In this document: positions 1-8,021 of the stretch, piece by piece | How positions within the stretch are numbered: the first letter of the stretch is position 1 | Layout of the letters: each line of letters starts with the position of its first letter | Assembly: GCA_964522215.1 (NCBI GenBank) | Contig: CAZFVR010000020.1 | Span: forward strand, 1-32,008 | From: CAG-390 sp964522215 | GTDB lineage: Bacteria > Bacillota > Clostridia > Oscillospirales > CAG-272 | Direction of reading: 5' to 3' | Length of the DNA stretch: 32,008 bases | The notes under the pieces: model-generated | Seen by the model: the letters and a program-made list of their open reading frames with translations, nothing else | What the model was told of the DNA's origin: nothing | Databases searched by the model: none | Made by a program: the position numbers and the translations under genes

Positions 1-35
1 AAAGTATCGTCTTTTGTCACGGGGTTTATATGCAT

Positions 36-66
36 CCGCAAACGAATGCAATATCCGTCGTCGCGG
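36..66. repeat. REP-like dispersed repeat, copy 1
   Basis: The 25 bases from 36 match the reverse complement of about 19311-19335 at 21 of 25 positions, and all four differences are transitions. It lies outside coding sequence, downstream of a terminator. It is probably one member of a small intergenic repeat family. Only two copies are in this window, so family size is unknown. Confidence 0.45.
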
Positions 67-78
67 TCACCGGGGGAT

Positions 79-106
79 AAAAAAGCCCGGGACGGATGTC
101 CCGAGC
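79..106 (-). terminator. Rho-independent terminator of the dockerin gene
   Basis: Read on the minus strand, GCTCGGGAC and GTCCCGGGC form a 9-bp stem (one wobble-type mismatch) around the loop ATCC, followed by TTTTTT. It lies just past the stop codon of the dockerin frame at 121, so it closes that minus-strand transcription unit. Confidence 0.85.
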
Positions 107-120
107 TTTAGTGATAATAT

Positions 121-422
121 TCAGTTCAGCGGATACTGTGTGCCAAAGAATGTGTGCTTAAGGAGGTAGATGGCATCATCCGAATCGACCTTGCCATCGG
201 CGGTGAAGTCGGCGTACTGGCTGATGGGATACTGGCTGCCAAAGAATGTATTCTTAAGCAGGTAGAGAGCATCCTCGGGATCCACAAGTCCATCAGCGTT
301 AAGGTCGCCGCGCAGAGTACCGGCCGCACCGTAGCCGCCGAGTGCTCTTTTTCTTTAAGCGCCAAGACAAAGCCCGCAATATCCGACGGCGTAACACCGC
401 GTTCTGCCTGTAAGTTATCCAT
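121..422 (-). pseudogene. Small dockerin type I protein, apparently frameshifted
   Basis: An ATG at 422 preceded by GAGGA opens a frame of about 26 sensible residues (MDNLQAERGV...). The frame then runs past an A-rich stretch (minus-strand AAAGAAAAAGAG, about 345-356), where the sense moves to the -1 frame. In that second frame is a complete type I dockerin. It has two EF-hand-like calcium loops, DLNADGLVDPED and DFTADGKVDSDD, each followed by an [A/L]IYLLKxTFFG-type helix, and a stop at 121. The second frame has a TAA just upstream and no start or ribosome site of its own. Dockerins normally dock an extracellular enzyme to a cohesin. Here no signal peptide or catalytic domain is visible, so this is a broken gene, a sequencing indel in the A-run, or a product made by frameshifting. 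Confidence 0.7.
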
Positions 423-437
423 TTATATCCTCATTCC

Positions 438-459
438 GCCGCCGCATGGCGGCTTTTTT
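438..459 (+). terminator. Hairpin with T-tract reading on the plus strand
   Basis: GCCGCC and GGCGGC pair around GCAT and are followed by TTTTTT on the plus strand. This resembles a terminator for plus-strand transcription, but no plus-strand gene lies to its left. On the minus strand it falls between the sigE stop and the dockerin ribosome binding site. It may block antisense transcription into sigE, or it may be a leader hairpin. Confidence 0.35.
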
Positions 460-494
460 CTTTTTACTTGCTTTATTCTCAAGACCGCTCACGC

Positions 495-1223
495 TCACCC
501 TATTTTGCCCGCAAGGTCGTGGCGGAGGCGGGCGATTATCTTTTTTTCAAGACGGGAGATATACGACTGCGATATACCGAGCAGGTCGGCGACCTCCTTT
601 TGGGTCATCTCATCGCCGCCATCAAGACCAAAGCGCAGTTCTATTATCCTGCGCTCCCGCTCGTCCAGCGCGGCAACGGCGCGGCGGATCATCCGTCTCT
701 CCTCCCGCGCGGCGTACTCCTCGCCCACCCAGCCCTCATCGCTACCCAAAACATCGGAGAGGAGCAGCTCGTTGCCGTCCCAATCAACGTTCAGCGGCTC
801 ATCAAGCGACACCTCGCACCGCGCCGCCGAGCGCTTGCGGATATACATCAGTATCTCGTTTTCGATGCACCGCGAGGCATATGTGGCAAGCTTAATATTT
901 TTTTCGGCGCGAAAGGAGCCGATGGCCTTGATAAGCCCCATCGTGCCGATGGAGACCAGATCCTCGATCCCGATTCCGGTAGACTCAAATCTTCTGGCTA
1001 TGTAAACTACGAGCCGCAGGTTATGCTCGATGAGTGCATCCCGCGCGCCGCCGTCCTCCGGGTGATCGGAGAGTCGGCGCACCGCCTCCGACTCCTCCTC
1101 TGCCGTTAGCGGCGGCGGCAGGGTATCCGGCCCACTGACATAATATATTCCGCGCGGCGACAGGCGGTATACGATCCTTGCCGCGGCTACCCTCAAGCGG
1201 GCGAATAAAAGCCTCAACCACAT
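495..1223 (-). CDS. sigE: RNA polymerase sporulation sigma factor E precursor (pro-sigma-E)
   Basis: This 242-residue sigma-70 family protein directs early mother-cell transcription during sporulation. The N-terminus is a hydrophobic/basic pro-sequence followed by GIYYVSGPDTLPPPLT, which aligns with the YYIGGSEALPPPL region of Bacillus SigE. Tyr27-Tyr28 matches the known processing site, so the protein should be made as an inactive membrane-bound precursor. Region 2 (LIEHNLRLVVYIARRF, then IEDLVSIGTMGLIKA and TYASRCIENEILMYIR) and region 4 (LGISQSYISRLEKKI) are complete. The start at 1223 has AAGGGGG 8 nt upstream. It lies 66 bp downstream of spoIIGA, the protease that activates it. In many Clostridia and Bacilli sigG follows; here a dockerin remnant follows instead. 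Confidence 0.95.
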   Translation of the reverse strand: MWLRLLFARLRVAAARIVYRLSPRGIYYVSGPDTLPPPLTAEEESEAVRRLSDHPEDGGARDALIEHNLRLVVYIARRFESTGIGIEDLVSIGTMGLIKAIGSFRAEKNIKLATYASRCIENEILMYIRKRSAARCEVSLDEPLNVDWDGNELLLSDVLGSDEGWVGEEYAAREERRMIRRAVAALDERERRIIELRFGLDGGDEMTQKEVADLLGISQSYISRLEKKIIARLRHDLAGKIG

Positions 1224-1289
1224 GTGTACATCCCCCTTGTTTCCATTTTGTTTTTGTTTTTTTTGAAATATGTACAGTTGTTTTTTCGA

Positions 1290-2153
1290 TCAGATCACAT
1301 CAGACGGCAACAGGGCGCGGCAGCCATCGGCGGAGAGGCGGCGCGGGACGGGTGCTATAAGCATATCCGCCTCCAGCACCCGCCCGCTATCCGGATCGGT
1401 TATCCTGATACCGCTCGGCATCAGTGCGCAAAGCAGACCATCCCCCAGTGCGCCGCTGGCGGGGATCAAGCGCAGTTTTTCAGAACCGATGGCGGCATGT
1501 CGCCCGGTGATACCGCCGCCGCGTATCATTGCCGCGGTGCGCGGATCGATAAGCCCCTCAAGTGCCGAAAGCTCGCATATCATCACCCGCTTGCCGCTGA
1601 GCGGATCGCAAAGCAGGTTGCCGCTATCCACCATGCCCTCAAACTCGGAGGAGCGCCCGCCAAATGTCACCTGCACACGCACACGTCGAGCGGCACGGTG
1701 ACGGCGCAGTCTACTGCCACCGACAAGAGAGGCAGCCGCTCCCGCCGCCGCAACGAGCGCAAACACCCATGCCGATATCTCCCCGCCCTCCGCCGGGTCG
1801 CCTCCCTCGATCAGGCCGCCGGCCGACAGCATACTGAATATTGCCGTCATGATCCCGCCGAGCGCTGCGGATATCCCGGCGTAGGCCGCCGCCCCCACAA
1901 GCTTTGGTCGCCCGCCGATGCCGGCTATCATGCACATCAAAAGCAGGAGAGAAATATCCATCGGCAGTCTTGCCCCGCCGGGCATATCAAGACAGGTGAC
2001 CAGCACCGAATACGCCCCGCCTATAACAGATGCCACTGTGGTACGCCATATTATCGGCTTGTACCCAAAAAGGCGGGAGCATATGTAAAAGCACAAAAAG
2101 TCCATGCTGAAATTGATAATAAACAAAACATCAACATAAACCGTCTCACCCAT
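1290..2153 (-). CDS. spoIIGA: Sigma-E processing aspartic peptidase SpoIIGA
   Basis: This 287-residue integral membrane aspartic protease cleaves pro-sigma-E at the septum after a forespore signal. The N-terminal half has about five hydrophobic helices (VDVLFIINFSMDFLCFYI at the start; later segments around 65-80, 85-110 and 127-147). The C-terminal half is a soluble domain carrying the catalytic motif VDSGN, with the likely active Asp at 176. That motif and the start MGETVYVDVLF are typical of the family. The length fits (about 290-310 in relatives). The start is supported by GGAGGTGGGGA directly upstream. It is transcribed toward sigE, giving the classical spoIIG arrangement. Confidence 0.93.
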   Translation of the reverse strand: MGETVYVDVLFIINFSMDFLCFYICSRLFGYKPIIWRTTVASVIGGAYSVLVTCLDMPGGARLPMDISLLLLMCMIAGIGGRPKLVGAAAYAGISAALGGIMTAIFSMLSAGGLIEGGDPAEGGEISAWVFALVAAAGAAASLVGGSRLRRHRAARRVRVQVTFGGRSSEFEGMVDSGNLLCDPLSGKRVMICELSALEGLIDPRTAAMIRGGGITGRHAAIGSEKLRLIPASGALGDGLLCALMPSGIRITDPDSGRVLEADMLIAPVPRRLSADGCRALLPSDVI

Positions 2154-2176
2154 TCCCCACCTCCGCGCTTATTTAA

Positions 2177-2211
2177 AGTATACACCACGCGGGGTGATAA
2201 ATATGTCGCAA
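2177..2211 (-). promoter_or_regulatory. spoIIG promoter with a Spo0A-box-like -35 and long spacer
   Basis: On the minus strand TATACT (2177-2182) is a good -10, 24 nt upstream of the spoIIGA start. The only -35-like element is TTGCGA (2206-2211), 23 bp away, far beyond the usual 17. It overlaps TGTCGCAA on the plus strand, close to the Spo0A box TGTCGAA. In Bacillus subtilis the spoIIG promoter has a 22-bp spacer and needs Spo0A~P, so the layout appears conserved. Confidence 0.6.
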
Positions 2212-2223
2212 TGGGAAACAGAC

Positions 2224-2267
2224 ACCGCCCGCCGCACAGCTTTTTTATCTTCTGCGCAACGGGCGGT
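2224..2267. terminator. Long hairpin between spoIIGA and the deacetylase gene
   Basis: ACCGCCCG (2224-2231) pairs perfectly with CGGGCGGT (2260-2267), and the flanking inner bases extend the stem with a few G-T pairs. It lies downstream of the deacetylase stop (2335) and upstream of the spoIIG promoter, so it probably insulates spoIIG from read-through. The T-tract is weak on both strands. Confidence 0.45.
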
Positions 2268-2334
2268 ACTGTTTATTTGATTGGATCGGATCGATACCGA
2301 CCTGATTTCAGTGTCTTGCCGAATTTATCCTATT

Positions 2335-4143
2335 TTACGCCTTGTAGGGCGGCATATACTTATAAGGAAGTCTCAAGGGATCCCACATCTTTTCGGGATC
2401 GATAAGATACAGGTAATCGCGCAGGTAGGACTTGTACTCCATCGCGATGTAATAAAGCACATTTCCGGTCATACCCTTGCGGTCGGTAAAGATGCCAAGT
2501 CCATCCGGCTCGCTTGCCACGTATCTTGCCGAGCCGCATCCAAAGAAGATGCGAAAGCCCTTATCATAAAGATACTTATGAAGCTCACCTTTACGCAGGT
2601 TTGCGTTGTAGTTGGCATCGGTATGGTCGCCGTAAGGCCAGCAGAAGAGCTGCGTGGGACCAACGATAGATCCGACCTCCGCCTCCCACATATCGGTATC
2701 AAGCTTAAAGTTTGCATCGCTGAGCCTGGTCATATGGCGGTGGTTGTAGCTGTGAGAGCCAAATGTCCAGCCCTCCTCCTTCATTGCAGCAACTATGCGG
2801 CTTGCCTCAGCTATCTCGGCATTGCGGTCAAGCCCAAGTGCAGCCTCGTCCTCCGTCAACGGCTCGGATTGCGTGCGGTAGCCGAGTATACCGTCAAAGC
2901 CGGTAAAGAATATCGTTCCGCGCGCGCCGTGAAAGGTAAAGTCCGGGTGCTCGCGCACAAAGGCATCCAGCACCGGGAAATGCTCGTTATCGTAGGAGAT
3001 GACCTCGGTGCCGTCCGCCATCTTGGTATAGGTACAAATGTAACCGTCCTCGTCAAGTATTATCTTATCAACCATACCGCGTCCCTGCTTGCGGGAATCG
3101 TAGGTGACATCATCAAAGGTGAGTATCAGCGGTTTTTTGCCGCGCGGGAGCATCATGCTCTTGACCGACTTGCCGCTTTCGGCATCATAAAGGCTGTTTG
3201 CATCTATCAGGATATATCCCTTTTCATAAAGGGAATTCAAAAGATAGGTGAACTCATGATATGTCAGGCAGTCGTCGCCGCAGTTGCGGTAGGTGGAGGA
3301 GGATGCAAAGTTGATCTCCGGAAAGGCTATCATGCAGTGGGTGTAGATGTTCTCAAGCGTTTGCGAAACAGTGACCTTTTCAAGGTCATCCTCCTGCGAG
3401 ACACGATAGGCCTCAAGTCTTGCCTCCTCAGCGGCGATATGGTCATCGATCCCAAGGCCACGCAGACCGGCAAGATAGCTCTTGCCGTCAGCGATCTTAT
3501 ATCTGACCATATATTCGATCACGGCGGAGCTGACACCGGCTTTAAAATCATCTATGTGAGATCCTATCATAGCCCCGGCCGCGGTGCGCGCCTCGGTGCT
3601 GTCGGCAGGGAGTGCCGCCGCCGCGCGAGATGCCTGCATATATTTGCCGCGCGAGATATACTCGCTCATGGCTTTGGTAGATTCCGCCGCCGCAGCTATG
3701 GCATCAGTCTTTTGGAGCAGTGACTCGGCGGCAGCCCTCGCGCCGTCGATCAGCATAAAGGAGCGAAATAGCGCCGCCGCCTTTTCATAGCTAACGCTGC
3801 CTGCGGCATAACCCGCCAGTACGCTGTTCATAACATTTTCGGCATCTGCTGCCGCCTCGCTCCACGCCGCGGCAAGCTTTTTTCCGTTATCATCAAGTGA
3901 GGTAAGCCCCGCGCCGGATGCATAAGCCGCATCAATAAAAGCGCCAAGCAACCATCCGACCTCGGTATCCGGCAGCGGTATAATCCCACTATCGGTAGTT
4001 GAGGACGCGCCCCCGCTGCTCGTTTCAGAGCCCGGGTACCCGGTGGTATCTTCGCCATTGCCGCACACACCGCAACCGACCAATAGCGTCATGAGCATTG
4101 CAAGGGCAAGGAGGATCGAAAAGATCTTTTTTGTTGTTTTCAT
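2335..4143 (-). CDS. Polysaccharide deacetylase-family lipoprotein
   Basis: The protein has 602 residues from the ATG at 4143. That start is preferred over an upstream in-frame ATG because it gives a lipoprotein signal peptide: MKTTKK, a hydrophobic core and lipobox LVGC with Cys24. A Gly/Ser/Thr-rich linker and a long helical Ala-rich region (about 45-250) follow. The carbohydrate esterase 4 / NodB-like domain fills the C-terminal half. It shows motif 1 LTFDD (about residue 342), motif 2 SHSYNHRH with the H-x3-H metal pair (about 463), and a WPYG form of motif 3. The family removes N- or O-acetyl groups from glycans such as peptidoglycan or xylan. Being lipid-anchored, it should act at the outer membrane face. 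The substrate is not predictable. It is a single-gene unit next to spoIIG. Confidence 0.85.
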   Translation of the reverse strand: MKTTKKIFSILLALAMLMTLLVGCGVCGNGEDTTGYPGSETSSGGASSTTDSGIIPLPDTEVGWLLGAFIDAAYASGAGLTSLDDNGKKLAAAWSEAAADAENVMNSVLAGYAAGSVSYEKAAALFRSFMLIDGARAAAESLLQKTDAIAAAAESTKAMSEYISRGKYMQASRAAAALPADSTEARTAAGAMIGSHIDDFKAGVSSAVIEYMVRYKIADGKSYLAGLRGLGIDDHIAAEEARLEAYRVSQEDDLEKVTVSQTLENIYTHCMIAFPEINFASSSTYRNCGDDCLTYHEFTYLLNSLYEKGYILIDANSLYDAESGKSVKSMMLPRGKKPLILTFDDVTYDSRKQGRGMVDKIILDEDGYICTYTKMADGTEVISYDNEHFPVLDAFVREHPDFTFHGARGTIFFTGFDGILGYRTQSEPLTEDEAALGLDRNAEIAEASRIVAAMKEEGWTFGSHSYNHRHMTRLSDANFKLDTDMWEAEVGSIVGPTQLFCWPYGDHTDANYNANLRKGELHKYLYDKGFRIFFGCGSARYVASEPDGLGIFTDRKGMTGNVLYYIAMEYKSYLRDYLYLIDPEKMWDPLRLPYKYMPPYKA

Positions 4144-4419
4144 TTTCTCACGCAGCTTTCGCAACAGCGAAAGACTTCCTTTCTTTTTGGATGAGTGATC
4201 GACTCGATAAGCTGTCGATGGATCGCGGCGGATAGCGCCGCAGTATACGACATGGGCAAAAAGCTTCCTATTAATTATATATAATATATTACGGTCATAC
4301 CACGGTGTATCTCGGGCGTTTGGAAACGACTGCTCATTTACTATTATAACCCACTCGGCGGCGACAGGTGTGGCAAACAGGTAATAAAAATGTGAATTTT
4401 CAGCCAAGCGGGCGGCGCT
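4144..4419 (-). promoter_or_regulatory. 276-bp leader/promoter region of the deacetylase gene
   Basis: There is no gene here. On the minus strand there is a TATAAT (4343-4348) but no clear -35 at 17 bp. Close to the gene, CTTTCGC-TGTT-GCGAAAG makes a perfect 7-bp hairpin (4156-4173). It separates a strong AAAGGAAG sequence from the ATG and leaves only GTGAG next to the start. Confidence 0.4.
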
Positions 4420-5646
4420 TTATTCGTCTATCCTGCGGCATTCAAGATAATAGCGTTTATCAGCGGCGTGACCCATCGAAAAGGTCTTGCGCGGCAGAGG
4501 GCCGTTATGCTCGACCGCGCGGAACAGCTCGCTTTTTTTCATTCCCTCAAACAAAAAGCCTACATATCCCGGGCGGGATGCCAGCGTGCGCAGACTCTCC
4601 TTGCCGTGTATGTAATCAAGCCCCAGCTCATGCCCTGCGGCATAGCTGTCCAGATAATCCTGAAGCGTGGCCACCGGCAATGTTTTTTCGGGCGACTCGA
4701 CGACTACCCGCTCCGAGCGGCCGCCAACTATCAGCTCAAACTCCTGTGCCGTCTCACTGCCGCGGAGGCTCCGGGCATACTCGCGGAAGCCGCGAATAAG
4801 AGCTGCGGCATCGCAATCAAAGGCCAGCCTGTATATCGGCTCAAATTCAAGCGCGGGATCATGCAGGTTGACAACCTCGCAAAGGGCAAAGCGGGCGGGG
4901 TGAGTGGGCGGGGCACCCGCCGCGCGATACTCATCCCAAACCGTTTTTGCGGTGGCAAGCGAATGGTTACCGTCACCCACCGCCAAAACGATGGGACTGC
5001 CGCCGTCCCGAGACATGCGAGATGCCACCAGCGAATCAAGCGCGGCATTAACATCACAAAGCTCGGTAGCTCCCACAAAGCCGCCGCAAACATGACCGCC
5101 GCCCTCCATAAGATCGATATCGTACGCATCCGGCACGCGCCCCTCAAATCTCCACAGCACGCTGTTACCGGGATCATCGATAAGCAGCATAACATGCGGC
5201 ATCTCAAGCATTGCACCGCGGCGCACTCCCACACGCGGCGGAATGCGCTCCGCTACCGTGCGCTCGGTGGGGCGTATTGGGGACTGCGAGTCCTCGTTAA
5301 AATCATATTCCTCAAGATCTATCGCAGCAACAAGACCGCGGCGGTGACGACCGTCGCTTTGCGTACGTTCCACCCACACGGCGCGGCGGCGATGGGTCTG
5401 CAAAATGCCGCCCTTTGTGTATTCTTGCATGGCGGCGTGTATCGCGGGTATTCGCGCATCGCGCTCGCCGAGATAGACCTCGGGGAGCATAAGGCGCAGA
5501 GAGGATGGGCGGTCACCCACCACTGCCTCGACCCTTTTCCAATATTCCGGCTCGCCGGTGTATTGGTCGCAGGCAACAACGGGCCATGACCGAAGATCCA
5601 CTCTCTCGGGATCCGGCAATAATATATCTGATGGATAAAGATGCAT
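4420..5646 (-). CDS. DUF1015 family protein
   Basis: The protein has 408 residues. The start at 5646 is chosen because AAGGAG lies 7 nt upstream, and MHLYPSDILLPDPERVD matches the usual family start. The family is a widespread, conserved cytosolic protein with no proven reaction. Hallmarks visible are WPVVACDQYT near the N-terminus, a central VLAVGDGNHSLATAK block with a DGNHS motif, and HELGLDYIHG near the C-terminus. Length is normal. It has its own promoter, separate from the divergent ABC transporter. In other bacteria relatives lie near serine or phosphoserine metabolism genes; that context is absent here. No signal peptide is present. Function is unknown. Confidence 0.85.
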   Translation of the reverse strand: MHLYPSDILLPDPERVDLRSWPVVACDQYTGEPEYWKRVEAVVGDRPSSLRLMLPEVYLGERDARIPAIHAAMQEYTKGGILQTHRRRAVWVERTQSDGRHRRGLVAAIDLEEYDFNEDSQSPIRPTERTVAERIPPRVGVRRGAMLEMPHVMLLIDDPGNSVLWRFEGRVPDAYDIDLMEGGGHVCGGFVGATELCDVNAALDSLVASRMSRDGGSPIVLAVGDGNHSLATAKTVWDEYRAAGAPPTHPARFALCEVVNLHDPALEFEPIYRLAFDCDAAALIRGFREYARSLRGSETAQEFELIVGGRSERVVVESPEKTLPVATLQDYLDSYAAGHELGLDYIHGKESLRTLASRPGYVGFLFEGMKKSELFRAVEHNGPLPRKTFSMGHAADKRYYLECRRIDE

Positions 5647-5724
5647 GGTTTGCTCCTTAGATCCGATCTGCCGCCCCCAAAAACGGGTTCTTGCGTACAG
5701 CATCGAATTACGGTATTTTTTTAT

Positions 5725-5753
5725 ATTTTAGCATGAACGGGACGATAATGCAA
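5725..5753 (-). promoter_or_regulatory. Promoter of the DUF1015 gene
   Basis: On the minus strand TTGCAT (5748-5753), a 17-bp spacer and TAAAAT (5725-5730) form a good sigma-A promoter about 80 bp upstream of the start codon. Confidence 0.65.
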
Positions 5754-5790
5754 GATGCGCGGCATATTTTTTCACTTTTTTTATTAAAAA

Positions 5791-5821
5791 GGTTGCATCT
5801 GCAACCATTTTGTGATATAAT
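5791..5821 (+). promoter_or_regulatory. ABC transporter promoter with palindromic operator over the -35
   Basis: TTGCAT (5793-5798), a 17-bp spacer and TATAAT (5816-5821) form the promoter. The -35 is embedded in a perfect palindrome, GGTTGCA-TC-TGCAACC (5791-5806). This is the size and kind of site bound by a dimeric winged-helix repressor such as a MarR-type protein. The regulator gene is not adjacent. Confidence 0.75.
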
Positions 5822-5868
5822 GATAGCACCAACAAAAAAGGAAAAGAAAAACGAAAGAGGGTGTACTC

Positions 5869-7977
5869 ATGGGACCGGGAGGACCTCCGCCGATGGGACG
5901 TGGCGGTTATCAGTATGAAAGGGTTCCGAAACCCGAAAATCTCAGGGACGTGCCGCGCTATCTGCGCGAGCTGCTTGGCGGTTTCTTTTACCGTCTATTC
6001 TACACATTCGTCCTTGTGTGGCAAACAGATCCCCTGATACTGTTTACCATGCTCTTTATCTCGGTATTTGACGGCATAACGCCTATCATAGGCTCGCTTA
6101 TCACCGCGCGCATCACAAACGAGATGCAACAGTTAACGAGCGACCGCGCAATTGCCGAGGCATCAGGCATTCCGTATGAGCTGCAATTTGTAGGCTCGGT
6201 GTTGCTTGGTCTCTTGATAGGTCTTTTTGCCTTTAGACTGCTCAACCGAGTGGTAACGCGGATATCAAACTCGATAATCCGCATAGCGGGGCAAAAGGTA
6301 GTAAAGCAGGTCAAGGTGCAGATAATGGAAAAGGCCAAAACGCTTGACCTTGCGTCCTTTGATATGCCCGGCTTTTACGAAAAGCTTGAAAACGCCAACC
6401 GCGAGGCCGGCTCGCGACCGATACAAACGCTGCAATCGACCTTTTCTGTCGTAAGTACGGTAATATCCCTCGTTGGATATCTTGTGATACTGGCTCAGAT
6501 ACCCGATATGTGGTGGATCCCCCTGCTGATAGCATCGGTATCCCTCCCCTCCGCGATAATAAACTTTTATTACCGCCGCAAAAACTTCCAATATATGCGC
6601 CACCGCTCCAAGGACCGCAGGCAGATGAATTATTATTCCGACCTGCTCGTTAACAAGGATATGGCCAAGGAGATACGCATATTTAATCTTTCGGATACCT
6701 TTATCGACCGTTACAAAGAAGTCTTTGCACACTATTTTGCGGGGCTTAAATCGCTGATAGTGCGCGAGAGCTTTTGGCTGGTGCTTTCCGCCATCGTATC
6801 CTGCGCGGCCAACTGCCTTTGCTATGCGCTTATCGCACGCGGGGTTTTTGACGGCAGATTTAAGATAGGCGACTATTCGCTCTACACCGGTGCGCTGACC
6901 TCAATCGCCAGCTGTGTTTCCTCCTTTATATCCACCTCCGCCTCGATATATGAGGGCACACTCTTTATCGATAACCTTGTCTCCTTTATGAAGGAGACGC
7001 AAACGGTAGTGCCATCGGTTGAGCCGCCGCAAAGCGTTTCGCACGGTGCGCCGCACACGATAGAATTTGAAAACGTAAGCTTTGCCTATCCCGGTACCGA
7101 CAGAAAGGTGATAAAAAACATCAACCTCAAGCTTCGTCCGGGCGAGACCGTTGTGCTTGTGGGTCTTAACGGCGCGGGAAAGACCACGCTGATAAAGCTG
7201 CTCACCCGCCTTTACGACCCCACCGAGGGCAGGATATTGCTTGACGGGCGGGACATCCGCGAGTATGACACGCATGAGCTTTACAGCATATTCGGCATAA
7301 TATTCCAGGATTTTGGCAAATACGCCGTGTCCGTCTCGGAAAATATCTCCTTTGGCAATATCGATGCCGAGCCGGATCCCCTGCGCGTGCGAGAGAGCGC
7401 ACACCAGAGCAGTGCGGACGAGTACATAAGTGCGCTCCCGCGTGACTATGACACGCCGCTTATGCGTATATTCGAGCAGGATGGCATTGAGCTATCCGGC
7501 GGGCAGTGGCAAAAGCTTGCCATAGCACGCGCGTTTTACCGCGAATCGGATATACTTATACTTGACGAGCCCACAGCATCCCTTGACCCAATGGCCGAGC
7601 AGGAGATATTCAACACTTTTGACCGTTTGCGCGAGGGCAAGACCACGATATTCGTCTCTCACCGCCTTTCCTCCGCCGTTATTGCAAGCAAGATCATTGT
7701 TTTGCGCAACGGCGAGGTGATAGAGGAAGGCGACCATCGCGAGCTGATGGCCCTGCACGGCGAGTACTATAAGCTGTTTACAACACAGGCGCAAAGGTAC
7801 ATAGACAACACGGATCTTCCCGATGCCGATGGCGAGCCGGGCGATGGTGAGCCGCCGAGGCGCGGTCACGGCAGACCCGGCCACAGAGAGGGTCGCCGCG
7901 CAAAAGCACAAAGCGAAGGAGACGGCGACATGCACACCGATATCGACCTTGGCTACGGTTTTGGCGGGGACATTTAA
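5869..7977 (+). CDS. ABC transporter, fused permease and ATP-binding protein
   Basis: This 702-residue half-transporter is of the exporter type, with a membrane domain at about 40-330 and an ATPase at about 395-640. The nucleotide-binding domain is intact: Walker A GLNGAGKTT (432-440), signature LSGGQ (542-546), Walker B ILILDEPT (562-569) and the H-loop TIFVSHRLS. It should work as a homodimer or with a partner encoded elsewhere. Unusual parts are a Gly/Pro-rich N-terminal tail (MGPGGPPPMGRGG) and about 60 residues of Gly, Pro and Arg-rich sequence after the ATPase. The start has AGAGGG about 8 nt upstream. It is monocistronic, with its own operator-bearing promoter and a strong terminator. 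That fits a substrate-induced drug, lipid or peptide exporter, but the substrate is unknown. Confidence 0.93.
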   Translation: MGPGGPPPMGRGGYQYERVPKPENLRDVPRYLRELLGGFFYRLFYTFVLVWQTDPLILFTMLFISVFDGITPIIGSLITARITNEMQQLTSDRAIAEASGIPYELQFVGSVLLGLLIGLFAFRLLNRVVTRISNSIIRIAGQKVVKQVKVQIMEKAKTLDLASFDMPGFYEKLENANREAGSRPIQTLQSTFSVVSTVISLVGYLVILAQIPDMWWIPLLIASVSLPSAIINFYYRRKNFQYMRHRSKDRRQMNYYSDLLVNKDMAKEIRIFNLSDTFIDRYKEVFAHYFAGLKSLIVRESFWLVLSAIVSCAANCLCYALIARGVFDGRFKIGDYSLYTGALTSIASCVSSFISTSASIYEGTLFIDNLVSFMKETQTVVPSVEPPQSVSHGAPHTIEFENVSFAYPGTDRKVIKNINLKLRPGETVVLVGLNGAGKTTLIKLLTRLYDPTEGRILLDGRDIREYDTHELYSIFGIIFQDFGKYAVSVSENISFGNIDAEPDPLRVRESAHQSSADEYISALPRDYDTPLMRIFEQDGIELSGGQWQKLAIARAFYRESDILILDEPTASLDPMAEQEIFNTFDRLREGKTTIFVSHRLSSAVIASKIIVLRNGEVIEEGDHRELMALHGEYYKLFTTQAQRYIDNTDLPDADGEPGDGEPPRRGHGRPGHREGRRAKAQSEGDGDMHTDIDLGYGFGGDI

Positions 7978-8021
7978 CGACGGCACCACAAAAAGCCCAT
8001 AAAATATACGATCACAGCACA

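Noticed and set aside
154..1005. Long plus-strand open frame opposite sigE and the dockerin
   Set aside because: It is antisense to a clearly recognisable sigma factor, has no ribosome site and encodes low-complexity Ser/Arg-rich sequence.
2281..3723. 480-codon plus-strand frame opposite the deacetylase
   Set aside because: It is a shadow of the high-GC minus-strand gene. The minus strand shows deacetylase motifs and a lipoprotein signal, and the plus frame shows nothing recognisable.
4468..5589. 373-codon plus-strand frame opposite the DUF1015 gene
   Set aside because: The minus strand has the conserved family motifs and a perfect ribosome site. The plus frame is compositionally driven.
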